Assembly (NCBI RefSeq): GCF_023073715.1
Contig: NZ_JADPKA010000110.1
Coordinates: forward strand, 248,001 to 312,000
Direction of reading: 5' to 3'
From: Bradyrhizobium sp. 164
GTDB lineage: Bacteria > Pseudomonadota > Alphaproteobacteria > Rhizobiales > Xanthobacteraceae
DNA length: 64,000 nucleotides
Shown here piece by piece: positions 7,038-14,967 of this stretch. Every line of letters starts with the position of its first letter. Positions within the stretch are counted from its first letter, which is position 1. The translations under genes were made by a program, and so were the position numbers. The notes beneath the pieces are model-generated. The model was not told the DNA's origin. It worked only from the letters and a program-made list of their open reading frames with translations, and made no database searches.

Positions 7038-8360
7038 ATGGACCCTCGGAGACTTTGCAGCCGTTCGTTCGATGCATCATCGTGCCCAGCGGATCATGCT
7101 CGTCGGCGCGGACGCACGATTAGCCTGCTTCAACGATTCGCCCGAGATCAGTCGGGCAGCTATGTGCTCATTTCGGCGCTGCTGATGCCGGTCCTGGTCG
7201 GCACCGCGGGCCTCGGCACGGAAGTCGGCTGGTGGTACTACAAACACAAGAATATGCAGAGCGCGGCTGACTCGGGCGCGGTCAGCGCTGCGACAGCGGC
7301 GAGTGCGGGCACCGACCCCTTGTCCGAAGCCAAGGCGGTGACGGCAAACTACGGTTACGCGAACGGGTCGAACAACGTCACGGTCACGGTGAACCAGCCA
7401 CCGAAGACAGGCAATCATGCTTCGAATTCGCAGGCCATCGAAGTCATCGTGAGTCAGCCGCAGCAGCGGCTGCTATCAGCCTTGTTCGGCTCGGATCCTG
7501 TGCTCATAACCGCACGCTCTGTCGCCCTGCCAAATTCCGGGACAGGCTGCGTACTTGCGCTCAACTCGAGCGCAAGTCCCGCCGTCAACGTCAGCGGCGG
7601 CAACCAGCTCAACCTGATCAAGTGCAACCTTTACAGCAACTCGAGTGCAAGTCCCTCGCTCAACGTTGCCGGCAGCGCCTCCGTCGCTGCAAATCAGGTC
7701 GGAGTGGTTGGCGACGTCTCCGGCGCGAGCAGCATCACGGCGAGCAACGGTATCAAGACGCACATATCGCCCGTCGCCGACCCCTACGCCAACGTTTCTC
7801 CCCCCGCGAGGCCGAGTTGCACCAACGCCAAGATTACGGTCAACGCCAACGGAAAAACGAACTCGCTCGACCCCGGCTGCTACATGGGCAGCATTACGGT
7901 CAATGCCGGCGCAGTCCTGAATCTGAGTCCAGGCATCTATTATCTGGACGGGGCCAACTTGAGCGTCGCTGGAAACGCCACAATCGCGGGCAGCGGCGTG
8001 ACCCTGGTGTTTACAGGCTCGGGAAGCGACTGGGGCACCGCTTCGATCGGCAGCAACGCGACCATCAACCTGACGGCACCAACCAGCGGCCCCACGAAAG
8101 GCATCGTCATGTACGGCGACCGCAATATGCCGGCCGGGACTGCTTTCAATCTCACCGGTGGCAGCACACAGAATTTCGGCGGCGCCATCTATCTGCCAAA
8201 GGCCAATCTCAGCTTCAGCGGCGGCAACGGCACGAGCACATCCTGCACCAAGATCATCGCGGACACGCTGACGTTCAGCGGCACGTCGAACCTCCAGGTC
8301 AATTGCACCGCGCTCGGCACCGCGACCATAGGTTCGCAAACCGCACAGCTCATCGAATGA
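7038..8360 (+). CDS. TadG-like secreted protein with pilin-type N-terminus and repetitive beta-rich body
   Basis: About 440 residues from the ATG at 7038; the frame is open further upstream to a TTG at 6957, so the start is uncertain. After a basic N-terminus (LLQRFARDQSGS) there is one hydrophobic segment (YVLISALLMPVLVGTAGLGTE) followed by the VGWWYYKHKNMQSAADSGAVSAA helix, the signature of TadG/'putative Flp pilus-assembly' proteins whose N-terminus is like a type IV pilin. The rest is Asn/Ser/Gly/Thr-rich and repetitive, with two copies of an NSSASP...N(V/L)...G motif and regular turns that suggest a parallel beta-helix exposed outside the cell. Its stop overlaps the next gene's ATG, and two TadE-like genes follow in the same operon. 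No tad secretion genes (tadA, tadB, tadC, cpaC) lie within the window. Confidence 0.75.
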   Translation: MDPRRLCSRSFDASSCPADHARRRGRTISLLQRFARDQSGSYVLISALLMPVLVGTAGLGTEVGWWYYKHKNMQSAADSGAVSAATAASAGTDPLSEAKAVTANYGYANGSNNVTVTVNQPPKTGNHASNSQAIEVIVSQPQQRLLSALFGSDPVLITARSVALPNSGTGCVLALNSSASPAVNVSGGNQLNLIKCNLYSNSSASPSLNVAGSASVAANQVGVVGDVSGASSITASNGIKTHISPVADPYANVSPPARPSCTNAKITVNANGKTNSLDPGCYMGSITVNAGAVLNLSPGIYYLDGANLSVAGNATIAGSGVTLVFTGSGSDWGTASIGSNATINLTAPTSGPTKGIVMYGDRNMPAGTAFNLTGGSTQNFGGAIYLPKANLSFSGGNGTSTSCTKIIADTLTFSGTSNLQVNCTALGTATIGSQTAQLIE

Positions 8361-8371
8361 GGTTTGGGTCA

Positions 8372-8875
8372 ATGCAAATTCAGAGCGTCTCATCCAGGCG
8401 CCGTCGTCGGTTGCTTGATTCTCTAACAGGGCACGTGCGCGCTGCTGTCAGCGACAAACGCGGCGTTGCGGCCGCCGAATTCGGCATCTTGATCCCGGTG
8501 CTGTCCCTGATGGTCGTTTCCGTAACGGACATCGGGCTTGCACTGTATCGCAAGATGCAGGTCGAAAATGCCGCACAAGCGGGAGCGCAATACGCAATTG
8601 CGCGCGGCTTTAACGCGAGCGGCATTTCGAACGCCGTAAGAAGTGCCACCAGCGCCACGGACATCACCGCCTCACCTCCGCCGGTCCAATTTTGCGGATG
8701 CCCAACGAGTGCAGGTGTCAGCACTGTCACCTGCGGGACGGTTTGCACCGGCGGCGCGCAGGCTGGAACGTATACGACGGTCTCGGCGCGGGCGACGTAC
8801 TATACCATCATCGATTACCAGATTGTGGCGGCCACATACACTTACAGCGCGCAATCCACTGCGAGGCTGCAGTGA
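8372..8875 (+). CDS. TadE-family pseudopilin-like protein (first)
   Basis: The 167-residue product has a basic N-terminus, then KRGVAAAEFGILIPVLSLMVVSV, a typical TadE/TadF N-terminal hydrophobic helix with a Glu near its start. It continues as TDIGLALYRKMQVENAAQAGAQYAI, another hallmark of the family, and ends with a Thr/Tyr-rich body carrying several Cys. I chose the ATG at 8372 because GAGG lies 9 bases before it; an ATG at 8357 that overlaps the previous stop (ATGA) is the alternative. Its stop overlaps the GTG of the next gene. TadE proteins are minor pseudopilins of Flp pili; the role here is inferred from the family. Confidence 0.82.
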   Translation: MQIQSVSSRRRRRLLDSLTGHVRAAVSDKRGVAAAEFGILIPVLSLMVVSVTDIGLALYRKMQVENAAQAGAQYAIARGFNASGISNAVRSATSATDITASPPPVQFCGCPTSAGVSTVTCGTVCTGGAQAGTYTTVSARATYYTIIDYQIVAATYTYSAQSTARLQ

Positions 8876-9249
8876 AACTCGCGGCACTATGGCAAGACAA
8901 TCGAGGCGCATCCGCGCTGGAATTTGCGCTGACCGCTCCGGCGTTCTTCCTGTTCATATTTGGGATCATCGAATGCGGGCTGCTGTTCTGGACTCAGCTG
9001 GGAATCCAGCATGGGAGCGAAATGGCAGCGCGTTGCGCAACCGTCAACAGCACGCTCTGCCCAAGCAGCAGTGCCATCACCAGTTACGCTGCGCAGCAGG
9101 CGTTCGGCCTCACGCTCCCTGCGGAGACATTCACCTTTTCTGCGTCAGCATGCGGCAACGAGGTCAGCGCGAGTTATGCATTCACGTTCCCGCAGATTCT
9201 CAACCTCTCTCCGGTGACGCTGACCGCCCGGGCATGCTTTCCGAGTTGA
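8872..9249 (+). CDS. TadE-family pseudopilin-like protein (second), GTG start
   Basis: The 125-residue protein begins at a GTG that overlaps the preceding TGA (GTGA). It has the same layout as its neighbour: NRGASALEFALTAPAFFLFI, a hydrophobic helix with the conserved Glu, then FGIIECGLLFWTQLGIQHG and a small beta-rich domain with four Cys. Together with the two upstream genes it forms a tightly coupled trio, TadG-like, TadE, TadE. Tad machinery assembles adhesive Flp pili; since the secretion ATPase and platform genes are absent here, the trio either feeds a Tad apparatus encoded elsewhere or works separately. Confidence 0.82.
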   Translation: MKLAALWQDNRGASALEFALTAPAFFLFIFGIIECGLLFWTQLGIQHGSEMAARCATVNSTLCPSSSAITSYAAQQAFGLTLPAETFTFSASACGNEVSASYAFTFPQILNLSPVTLTARACFPS

Positions 9250-9696
9250 GGTCGTGGGAGACAAGAGCGCAGCCACCTGCAACAGGGGCGCAGCTTCTCG
9301 CGCGACTTGGGATGGAGACGATGTGCGCGCGCACCTGAACCGCGATTCCCGCAGCCGAAATGATTTTCGCCGTACGATCCGCGTTGCATCAAAGATTACT
9401 TGCACTCCGTGGCTCGTCATTTCACGCTGTAGTTGGATTCTTTGTCGCAAATCGGCGCTCTTAAGTTGTTTGACGAAGTCTTGGTGAAACAATGGGCTGC
9501 TATATTGCGTGTTAGGTAATTAGCCCTGCTCCTTTTATCGCGCAGACAATCAAGTCAGCCAAACGGCGATCGAGCTTTGGAACTGGCGCAGTCTGTGAAC
9601 GGGCTCATATCGAAGAGTCATCCGGCGGGCTACGATCACCTCGAAAAATGCGCGGTGGAATATCTGTAAATCAAATTCAAACGATGGGGGTGAATC
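9250..9696. other. Non-coding gap of about 450 bases
   Basis: The stretch between the TadE-like gene and the small ORF at 9697 is somewhat less GC-rich than its surroundings. I see no reading frame with a convincing start and composition, no clear terminator hairpin and no repeat shared with the rest of the window. Promoter elements for the small ORFs at 9697 and 9953 may lie near its right end. Confidence 0.5.
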
Positions 9697-9882
9697 ATGC
9701 CCACCATATTGGACCTGCTCTATCGTGAATATTGCCGCGCCCGCCTCGCTGAAATGCGGAAGCAGCTTCTGATCTCAGCCGAACGCTCTGAAGCTCTCGA
9801 AGCGCACAATCATCCTGCAGCTCAGGGTGAGGATGAGAGGACGGACGCGCAGCGCAAAATCGGTTGCGGCGTGCCGAATTGA
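9697..9882 (+). CDS. Small hypothetical protein
   Basis: A 61-residue frame starts at an ATG preceded by GGGGGTG 6-8 bases away, a usable ribosome binding site. The sequence MPTILDLLYREYCRARLAEM followed by RKQLLISAERSEALEAH is amphipathic and predicts a helical, charged protein. The tail is polar. No family is recognised and no membrane segment is present. The good initiation region favours a real gene; the short length makes this uncertain. Confidence 0.42.
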   Translation: MPTILDLLYREYCRARLAEMRKQLLISAERSEALEAHNHPAAQGEDERTDAQRKIGCGVPN

Positions 9883-9952
9883 AGCGGCCGAGGACCGGCG
9901 ATCTCTCCCGCGTGCAGTGACCAAGCACTTGGCAACAGATTGGGAGGAAGCA

Positions 9953-10039
9953 ATGAATACACCCGAATGCTATACTGTCATGGTAGCCTGTGCCTCATGC
10001 CTGACCATTGTCGGGTTAATGGCCGTCGGGGTGTGGTGA
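9953..10039 (+). CDS. Very small membrane peptide, hypothetical (28 residues)
   Basis: This frame is too short for usual gene callers but has an excellent ribosome binding site, GGGAGGAAG, ending 3 bases before ATG. The peptide starts MNTPECYTVMVAC and is then almost entirely hydrophobic (CLTIVGLMAVGVW), consistent with a single-span membrane peptide with three Cys. It overlaps the end of a longer unrelated frame. Function is unknown; the combination of strong SD and membrane-like composition is what supports it. Confidence 0.42.
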   Translation: MNTPECYTVMVACASCLTIVGLMAVGVW

Positions 10040-10217
10040 GCATGACTGAATGCTGAACGGCGGTCGCAGGCCGTTACCAAGGCCGCTGGCAAGCAGGTTC
10101 GGTCGGCGTATGGCGCCGAACCCAGCACGATGCCCTCGGCTTGCAAACTTGATTGTTGCTGTGACGTGAACGTTGCCGCCGCTTGGTGCCGCGGCGGCTT
10201 CGCTTCAGATCCGGATG

Positions 10218-10553
10218 TCAGCTTCCAGGCGGGGCATACGAAGAACGCAGCCTTGCCGCGTTCTGGCGGACCTGCTTGATCTCGTCCTGCGTGAACAGCC
10301 GAGTCAGTTTCACGTTCTGCAGGGTGCCCGCCGCGACGGTCAGGCCGGAAATGGCCGGAGCGGCACTCGGGTCAGGCACGTCGAAAATCACCAAAACGCC
10401 GGGGCCGTCGGCCGCAACGCTGTACATCGAGATCAGCCTTCCGCCGGCCGCTTCGATGAGTTTTCGAGCCGCCTCCTGGCGATCGGTCGTGGGATTTTCC
10501 AGAATGGCCTCGAGGGAGCGTGATGTGTATTGTCCGGTGAGGCAAAAATGCAT
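10218..10553 (-). CDS. GYD domain-containing protein
   Basis: The 111-residue protein matches the GYD family layout: CLTGQYTSRSLEAI at the start, a helix with DRQEAARKLIEAAGGRL, then MYSVAADGPGVLVIFDVPDP and AISGLTVAAGTLQNVKLTRLFT, that is, a dimeric ferredoxin-like alpha/beta barrel. The function of the family is not known. The start at 10553 has GAGGAGAAC immediately upstream. The leader contains a 14-base direct repeat (10565-10578 and 10587-10600). No operon partner is evident. Confidence 0.85.
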   Translation of the reverse strand: MHFCLTGQYTSRSLEAILENPTTDRQEAARKLIEAAGGRLISMYSVAADGPGVLVIFDVPDPSAAPAISGLTVAAGTLQNVKLTRLFTQDEIKQVRQNAARLRSSYAPPGS

Positions 10554-10564
10554 GGCATGTTCTC

Positions 10565-10600
10565 CTCTGTGCTCTTGGAATCTGCTCTCTGTGCTCTTGG
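10565..10600. repeat. 14-base direct repeat in the GYD gene leader
   Basis: CTCTGTGCTCTTGG occurs twice with a 22-base period (10565-10578 and 10587-10600). It lies 12-47 bases upstream of the GYD gene start on the reverse strand, next to the ribosome binding site. It looks like a short local duplication in the 5' untranslated region. Confidence 0.7.
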
Positions 10601-10830
10601 CAATAACTTGCCTTGCCGCGAACTGGTCGTTGCGGCCGTCGTATCTGAAATGATGAAGGTAGGGCCCGCCGTGGGCATAAACGCCGCCGATGATTGCCGG
10701 GAGTTCGGCACGTCCCGGTGACGGCTCTCATGAAAGGCTATATCAGGTCCCAAACGTGCGGAAGAGAATTCGTCAGCCGCGACACTTCGCTTTTGGCGCT
10801 ACGGCAGAGACGCTGGCCTAACGTGTGAGA

Positions 10831-11847
10831 TCAACGTGTGCTGAACCGCCGCTCGCGCGCCCTGTACAGGTGGTCGCTGATCACTTCCTGCAGCTTTGCC
10901 GGATCGTCGAACTCAAGTTGCACGGCGAACGCCACGATGCCCTCGGGCACGCCCTCACGGCCGCGCAGACGCGCGAGATCCTTTTCCGTGGTCACCAGCG
11001 TGAGCTGCTCGCGCCGGGCCTGCACCGCGAGTGCGGCGAGCTCGTCATCCGAGAACATGTGGTGATCGGCAAACCGGCGCGTGCGTGCGACGTCGATGCC
11101 GCTGGCGCGCAAGCCGCGGAAGAAGCGCTCGGGATCGCCGATGCCGGCGAAGGCGAAAACCCGCTTGCCAAGGAGCTGCGCGAGCGAGGCCGCATTCGGC
11201 TTCAGCCGTGCGCGCAGCTCCGGCTTGTCGCGCTTGGCAAGCTCGGCCGCGACATCGTTCGCGGCACGCCCGTCGCCGATCAGGACCAGCGCATCGGTGC
11301 GCGCGAGCTGCGCCTGCAGTGGCGCGCGCAGGGGACCGGCGGGAAACACCTTGCCGTTGCCGAGGCCGCGCTCGCTGTCGATCACGATCAGCGAGGCGTC
11401 CTTGTGCAGACGCGGGTTCTGGAAGCCGTCGTCCATCAGGATCACGGTGGCGCCTTGCGACTTCGCCAGCGCGACGCCCTCGAGGCGATCACGCGCGACC
11501 GCGACGGGGACCTCGCGCGCCAGCATCAGCGGCTCGTCGCCGACGTCGGAAGCGGTGTGACGCGCCCGGTCGACCATAATCGGACCTTTCAGGCGTCCGC
11601 CATAGCCGCGGCTGAGCACCACCGGGATCTCACTGAGCTCGCGCAGTAGCTTGGTCAACGCCAGCACGGTCGGCGTCTTGCCGGCACCGCCGACATGGTA
11701 GTTGCCGACGCAGATCACGGGAATGCCGGCGTCAAAGCCCTGGCGCGCCATGCGACGCGCAGTGATCGCGCCGTAGAGCGCACCCAGAGGACTGAGGACA
11801 TGCGACTGCGGGGAGCGTGGCCGGTACCAGAAGGCCGGCTCACGCAT
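10831..11847 (-). CDS. lpxK: Tetraacyldisaccharide 4'-kinase
   Basis: LpxK phosphorylates the 4' position of the lipid A disaccharide at the inner membrane to make lipid IVA. The 338-residue protein starts MREPAFWYRP, has an N-terminal hydrophobic region (SPLGALYGAITARRM), the P-loop GNYHVGGAGKTPT at 48-60, LSRGYGGRLKGP, VGDEPLMLAREVPV and LMDDGFQNPRL, all LpxK signatures. The ATG at 11847 overlaps the end of waaA by 8 bases; the frame is open further upstream but that is a shadow inside waaA. It is the last gene of the Kdo/lipid A cluster running from 16321 down to 10831. Confidence 0.95.
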   Translation of the reverse strand: MREPAFWYRPRSPQSHVLSPLGALYGAITARRMARQGFDAGIPVICVGNYHVGGAGKTPTVLALTKLLRELSEIPVVLSRGYGGRLKGPIMVDRARHTASDVGDEPLMLAREVPVAVARDRLEGVALAKSQGATVILMDDGFQNPRLHKDASLIVIDSERGLGNGKVFPAGPLRAPLQAQLARTDALVLIGDGRAANDVAAELAKRDKPELRARLKPNAASLAQLLGKRVFAFAGIGDPERFFRGLRASGIDVARTRRFADHHMFSDDELAALAVQARREQLTLVTTEKDLARLRGREGVPEGIVAFAVQLEFDDPAKLQEVISDHLYRARERRFSTR

Positions 11848-13144
11848 TGGCGGCTCCCATCTCGATCCGCAGTTGCAACAGGTAGGGCTCGAGTGCCGCC
11901 ATGGTGCGATCGAGCGCGCCGCCGAGCTGCTCGACCACGCCCGCGCCGGCGCGCTGCATCTTGTCGCGCGCGGTGGGATCGGCCAGCAATTGGCCGAGCT
12001 GCTTGACCAGCGCTTCCTGCGTGTCGACCTGGCGCGCCCCGCCGCGCCCGTCGAGCGTCTCGTAGACATCGGCGAAATTGAAGACGTGCGGACCATGGAT
12101 GATGGCGGCACCGAGCTTGATCGCCTCGATCGGGTTCTGGCCGCCATGATGGATCAGCGATCCGCCCATGAAGACGATCGGCGAAAGGCGATAGAACAGG
12201 CCGAGCTCGCCCATGGTGTCGGCGACATAGAGGTCGGTCGTCGCCGCCGGCAGCTCCTCGCGCGAGCGCAATGCCGGCTTGAGGCCCGAGGCGGTGATCA
12301 GACCCGCGATCGAGGAGCCGCGGTCCGGATGGCGCGGCACGATCACGGTCAGAAGCTGCGGGAAGAAGCCGGCGAGGCTTCGATGCGCCGCGATCAGCAT
12401 CTCGTCTTCGCCCGGATGGGTCGAGGCCGCGACGATGATCGGCCGCCCGCGCATCATCGCCATCAGCCGCTCAAGCCTGGCGGGATCGGCCGGCGGCGCC
12501 GGGACGTCGAGCTTGAGATTGCCGGTGGTGAGGACGTCGCGGCCGCCGAGCGCGGCAAAGCGCTCGGCATCCGTCTTCGATTGTGCCAGACAAATGTCGA
12601 ACCGGGAAAGCAGCGCCGAGATGGTGCCGTGCATGCGCCGCCAGCGCGGGAACGAGCGCGGCGACATCCGCCCGTTGATCAGCACCATCGGCACGCGGCG
12701 CGCCGCGCCGGCGAGGATCAGGTTGGGCCACAGGTCGGATTCGATGAACAGCGCCAGCGACGGCTTCCAATGATCGAGGAAGCGCGCGACGTAGCGCGGG
12801 GAATCATACGGCACGTATTGATGGATGACGTCGGGCGGGAAGCGCTTCGCCACCACGGCCGCCGAGGTGACGGTGCCGGAGGTGAGCAGGATGCGCAGAT
12901 TGAGATCGCGCAGCCGCTCGATCAGCGCTGCCGCAGCCAGAACCTCGCCGACGCTGGCGCCGTGGATCCACACCAGCGGGCCATGTGGCCGCACGTCCCG
13001 CGACAAGCCCCGCCGCTCGCTGACGCGCGCGGGATCCTCCTTGCCCTGTTTCAACCGCCGCTTGATCAGCGCGGGCGCGAGCGGCACCAGGCCGGAGGCC
13101 AGGCGCTGATACATTCGCAGCGTCATCGGCAGCGGGTCAGGCAT
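11840..13144 (-). CDS. waaA: 3-deoxy-D-manno-octulosonic acid (Kdo) transferase
   Basis: WaaA (KdtA) transfers Kdo from CMP-Kdo to lipid IVA, building the LPS inner core on the cytoplasmic face. The 434-residue product (start MPDPLPMTLR at 13144) has the GT30 features: WIHGASVGEVLA with the catalytic Glu67, LLTSGTVTSA, HQYVPYDSP, FIESDLWPN, ASTHPGEDE, IVPRHPDRG, and FMGGSLIHHGGQNPIEA. I preferred this ATG to one at 13174 because it gives the standard length and overlaps the upstream gene by 8 bases. Its own 3' end overlaps lpxK, consistent with a single transcript. Confidence 0.95.
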   Translation of the reverse strand: MPDPLPMTLRMYQRLASGLVPLAPALIKRRLKQGKEDPARVSERRGLSRDVRPHGPLVWIHGASVGEVLAAAALIERLRDLNLRILLTSGTVTSAAVVAKRFPPDVIHQYVPYDSPRYVARFLDHWKPSLALFIESDLWPNLILAGAARRVPMVLINGRMSPRSFPRWRRMHGTISALLSRFDICLAQSKTDAERFAALGGRDVLTTGNLKLDVPAPPADPARLERLMAMMRGRPIIVAASTHPGEDEMLIAAHRSLAGFFPQLLTVIVPRHPDRGSSIAGLITASGLKPALRSREELPAATTDLYVADTMGELGLFYRLSPIVFMGGSLIHHGGQNPIEAIKLGAAIIHGPHVFNFADVYETLDGRGGARQVDTQEALVKQLGQLLADPTARDKMQRAGAGVVEQLGGALDRTMAALEPYLLQLRIEMGAANA

Positions 13145-13850
13145 CTTCCGGTCCCGGGCGCCCGAGTTGCGCATAGGCGCGGCGGGTCGCCTCGTTCAAC
13201 GTCTCCTCCAGCTCCAGCCGAAGCGCTTCCATGGTTGCGGCGTCGGCATCCGGTGGAACGTGGATTTCCTTGATGCCGACCAATGCGCCTCGCCCGAATG
13301 GCAAATTGATGGTGGTGCGGTCCCAGTTCTTGAGCCGGATGAAGCGGCTGGTCGCCATTGCGAAAGGCATGATCGGCCGCCCCGATTCCCGTGCCAGCAT
13401 GATGATGCCGAGCCCGGCCACGCGCGAGCGTTTGGGGACATCGGCGGTCAGCGCGACATTACAACCGTCCTGGAGCGTCCGCACCATTTCCTTGAAGGCG
13501 CCGACCCCGCCCTTGCGGTGGAAGGCGCCGCCGTGATCGCCGGAACCACGGATGGTGCCGATCCCGAGCCGCTCGGCGGCGATCGCATTGAACTCGCCGT
13601 CGCGATGACGGGAGATCAGCACCTTGGCGCGGTACCAATCCTTGTTCTTGATGAAGGGGGTGAGGAAATGCTGGCCGTGCCAGAAGGCGAAGATCGCCGG
13701 GATCTGCGGCTCGACGCGGTCATAGACGTCAGGCGGATCGAACCTGAACTTGTTGGTCCGCCAGACCAGACGCAGATATTCAGCCGCCAGGACCCCGACG
13801 GCACGCTGAATAAAGCTGCTTCGCAGCGTATTGCGAAGCAGTTTTTTCAA
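13137..13850 (-). CDS. DUF374 lysophospholipid acyltransferase-family protein
   Basis: The 237-residue protein has an N-terminal hydrophobic region (residues 12-30), then AIFAFWHGQHFLTPF, ISRHRDGEFNAIAAERLG, the conserved IRGSGDHGGA motif and LTADVPKRSR, characteristic of DUF374, a branch of the PlsC/lysophospholipid acyltransferase superfamily. These genes are commonly linked with waaA in alphaproteobacteria, so a role in acylating a lipid A or envelope lipid precursor is likely; the exact acceptor is not known. The start overlaps the end of the DUF4170 gene by four bases (ATGA). Confidence 0.88.
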   Translation of the reverse strand: MKKLLRNTLRSSFIQRAVGVLAAEYLRLVWRTNKFRFDPPDVYDRVEPQIPAIFAFWHGQHFLTPFIKNKDWYRAKVLISRHRDGEFNAIAAERLGIGTIRGSGDHGGAFHRKGGVGAFKEMVRTLQDGCNVALTADVPKRSRVAGLGIIMLARESGRPIMPFAMATSRFIRLKNWDRTTINLPFGRGALVGIKEIHVPPDADAATMEALRLELEETLNEATRRAYAQLGRPGPEDA

Positions 13851-14089
13851 CGCGCCGGTTCTTGATTGGGGTCGAGCAGGCGGTGGAGATGGACGATGAA
13901 ATAGCGCATCTGCGCGTTGTCGACCGTGCTCTGCGCCTTGGCTCGCCAGGCCGCGTGCGCGGTGGCGTAGTTCGGATAGAGGCCGACGATGTCGACGTCG
14001 TCGAGGTTCTTGAAGGTGTTGTGCTCGAGATCGACGAGCTCGCCACCGATGACGAGATGAAGCAGTTGTTGCGGGGCACTATCTGGCAT
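13847..14089 (-). CDS. DUF4170 domain-containing protein
   Basis: The product is 80 residues from the ATG at 14089; an ATG at 14134 adds 15 residues that look non-conserved. The core LLHLVIGGELVDLEHNTFKN, DVDIVGLYPNYATAHAAWRAKAQ and MRYFIVHLHRLLDP is the DUF4170 family, a small protein typically found in alphaproteobacterial lipid A/Kdo operons. No catalytic residues are evident, and function is unknown. It is translationally coupled to the acyltransferase gene that follows. Confidence 0.85.
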   Translation of the reverse strand: MPDSAPQQLLHLVIGGELVDLEHNTFKNLDDVDIVGLYPNYATAHAAWRAKAQSTVDNAQMRYFIVHLHRLLDPNQEPAR

Positions 14090-14148
14090 GGGTTCTCTTC
14101 CTAACGGGCTGCCCGGCAAAGCAGTGTTCGACAAGCACGACGAAGCGC

Positions 14149-14967
14149 TTAGGGCAAGGGGCGGTTTCGAAAATGCGCGACAATGCCCGCATGACGATCG
14201 CGTCCCGCTGCCACCAGCACCCCGTGCGCCACTTCCCGGCGGTTATAGAGGATGGGTTCTCCGGAGAGGTCACTCATCTTACCACCCGCTTCCTGCACGA
14301 TCAAATCGGCCGCCGCAAGGTCCCAATCATGGCTGTTGCCGCCCGCAAAGGCCGCATCCAGCGCGCCATCGGCGACCCGGCACAGACGCAGCGCGAGCGA
14401 GCCGATTCGCGGATGCAGCTTGATCTCACCGCCCGTGGCATTGAGCCGCTCGACCAGCGGCTTCGGGCCGGCGACGCGCGCGAAGTCGAACTCGGACCCG
14501 GACGTCGCCCGCACCGGCGCCCCGTTCAGCGTCGTGCCCTGGCCGCGGACCGCGAAGAAGAATTCATCGCGCGCCGGTGCGAACACCGCGGCAAGCACCG
14601 GTGAGGTATCCTCGACCAGCGCGACGCTCACGCACCAATCGTCATGACCGCCCAGATAATTGCGCGTGCCGTCGATGGGATCGACGATCCAGGTCAGTCG
14701 CCGCGACAGCCGTGCCGCATCGTCGGCACTTTCCTCGGACAGCCAGCCATAGTCAGGCGTCGCAGCGCGCAAGCGCGTTTCGAGCAGATTGTTGACCGCG
14801 ATGTCGGCTTCCGACACCGGCGAGGATGCCCCCTTGATCCACTTCTTCAGCTCGGTGCGGAACATCGACTGCGCCAGCGCGCCCGCGTCCCGCACCGCGT
14901 CCTTCAGCAGCGCCGCATCGCGTGTCAGGATGGTCGCGTCTGGGGATTGCGCGTCAGCGTCCGCCAA
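14149..14967 (-). CDS. 3'(2'),5'-bisphosphate nucleotidase / inositol monophosphatase-family protein
   Basis: The 272-residue protein belongs to the Mg-dependent, Li-sensitive phosphatases. It has SPVSEADIAVNNLL, WLSEES (metal ligand Glu), WIVDPIDGTRNYLGG at 93-107 with the two metal-binding Asp, and HDWDLAAADLIVQEAGG around 213-229. CysQ removes the 3'-phosphate of PAP; inositol-phosphatase or other sugar-phosphatase activity is also possible, since motifs do not separate the subfamilies. Its start overlaps the end of pmbA by 14 bases, and it lies upstream of the lipid A cluster. Confidence 0.88.
   Translation of the reverse strand: MADADAQSPDATILTRDAALLKDAVRDAGALAQSMFRTELKKWIKGASSPVSEADIAVNNLLETRLRAATPDYGWLSEESADDAARLSRRLTWIVDPIDGTRNYLGGHDDWCVSVALVEDTSPVLAAVFAPARDEFFFAVRGQGTTLNGAPVRATSGSEFDFARVAGPKPLVERLNATGGEIKLHPRIGSLALRLCRVADGALDAAFAGGNSHDWDLAAADLIVQEAGGKMSDLSGEPILYNRREVAHGVLVAAGRDRHAGIVAHFRNRPLP

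Noticed and set aside
9555..9669. A short frame ending at 9667 (VNGLISKSHPAGYDHLEKC part), considered as a transposase remnant
   Set aside because: Only about 25 codons, no ribosome binding site and no convincing similarity to a transposase end.
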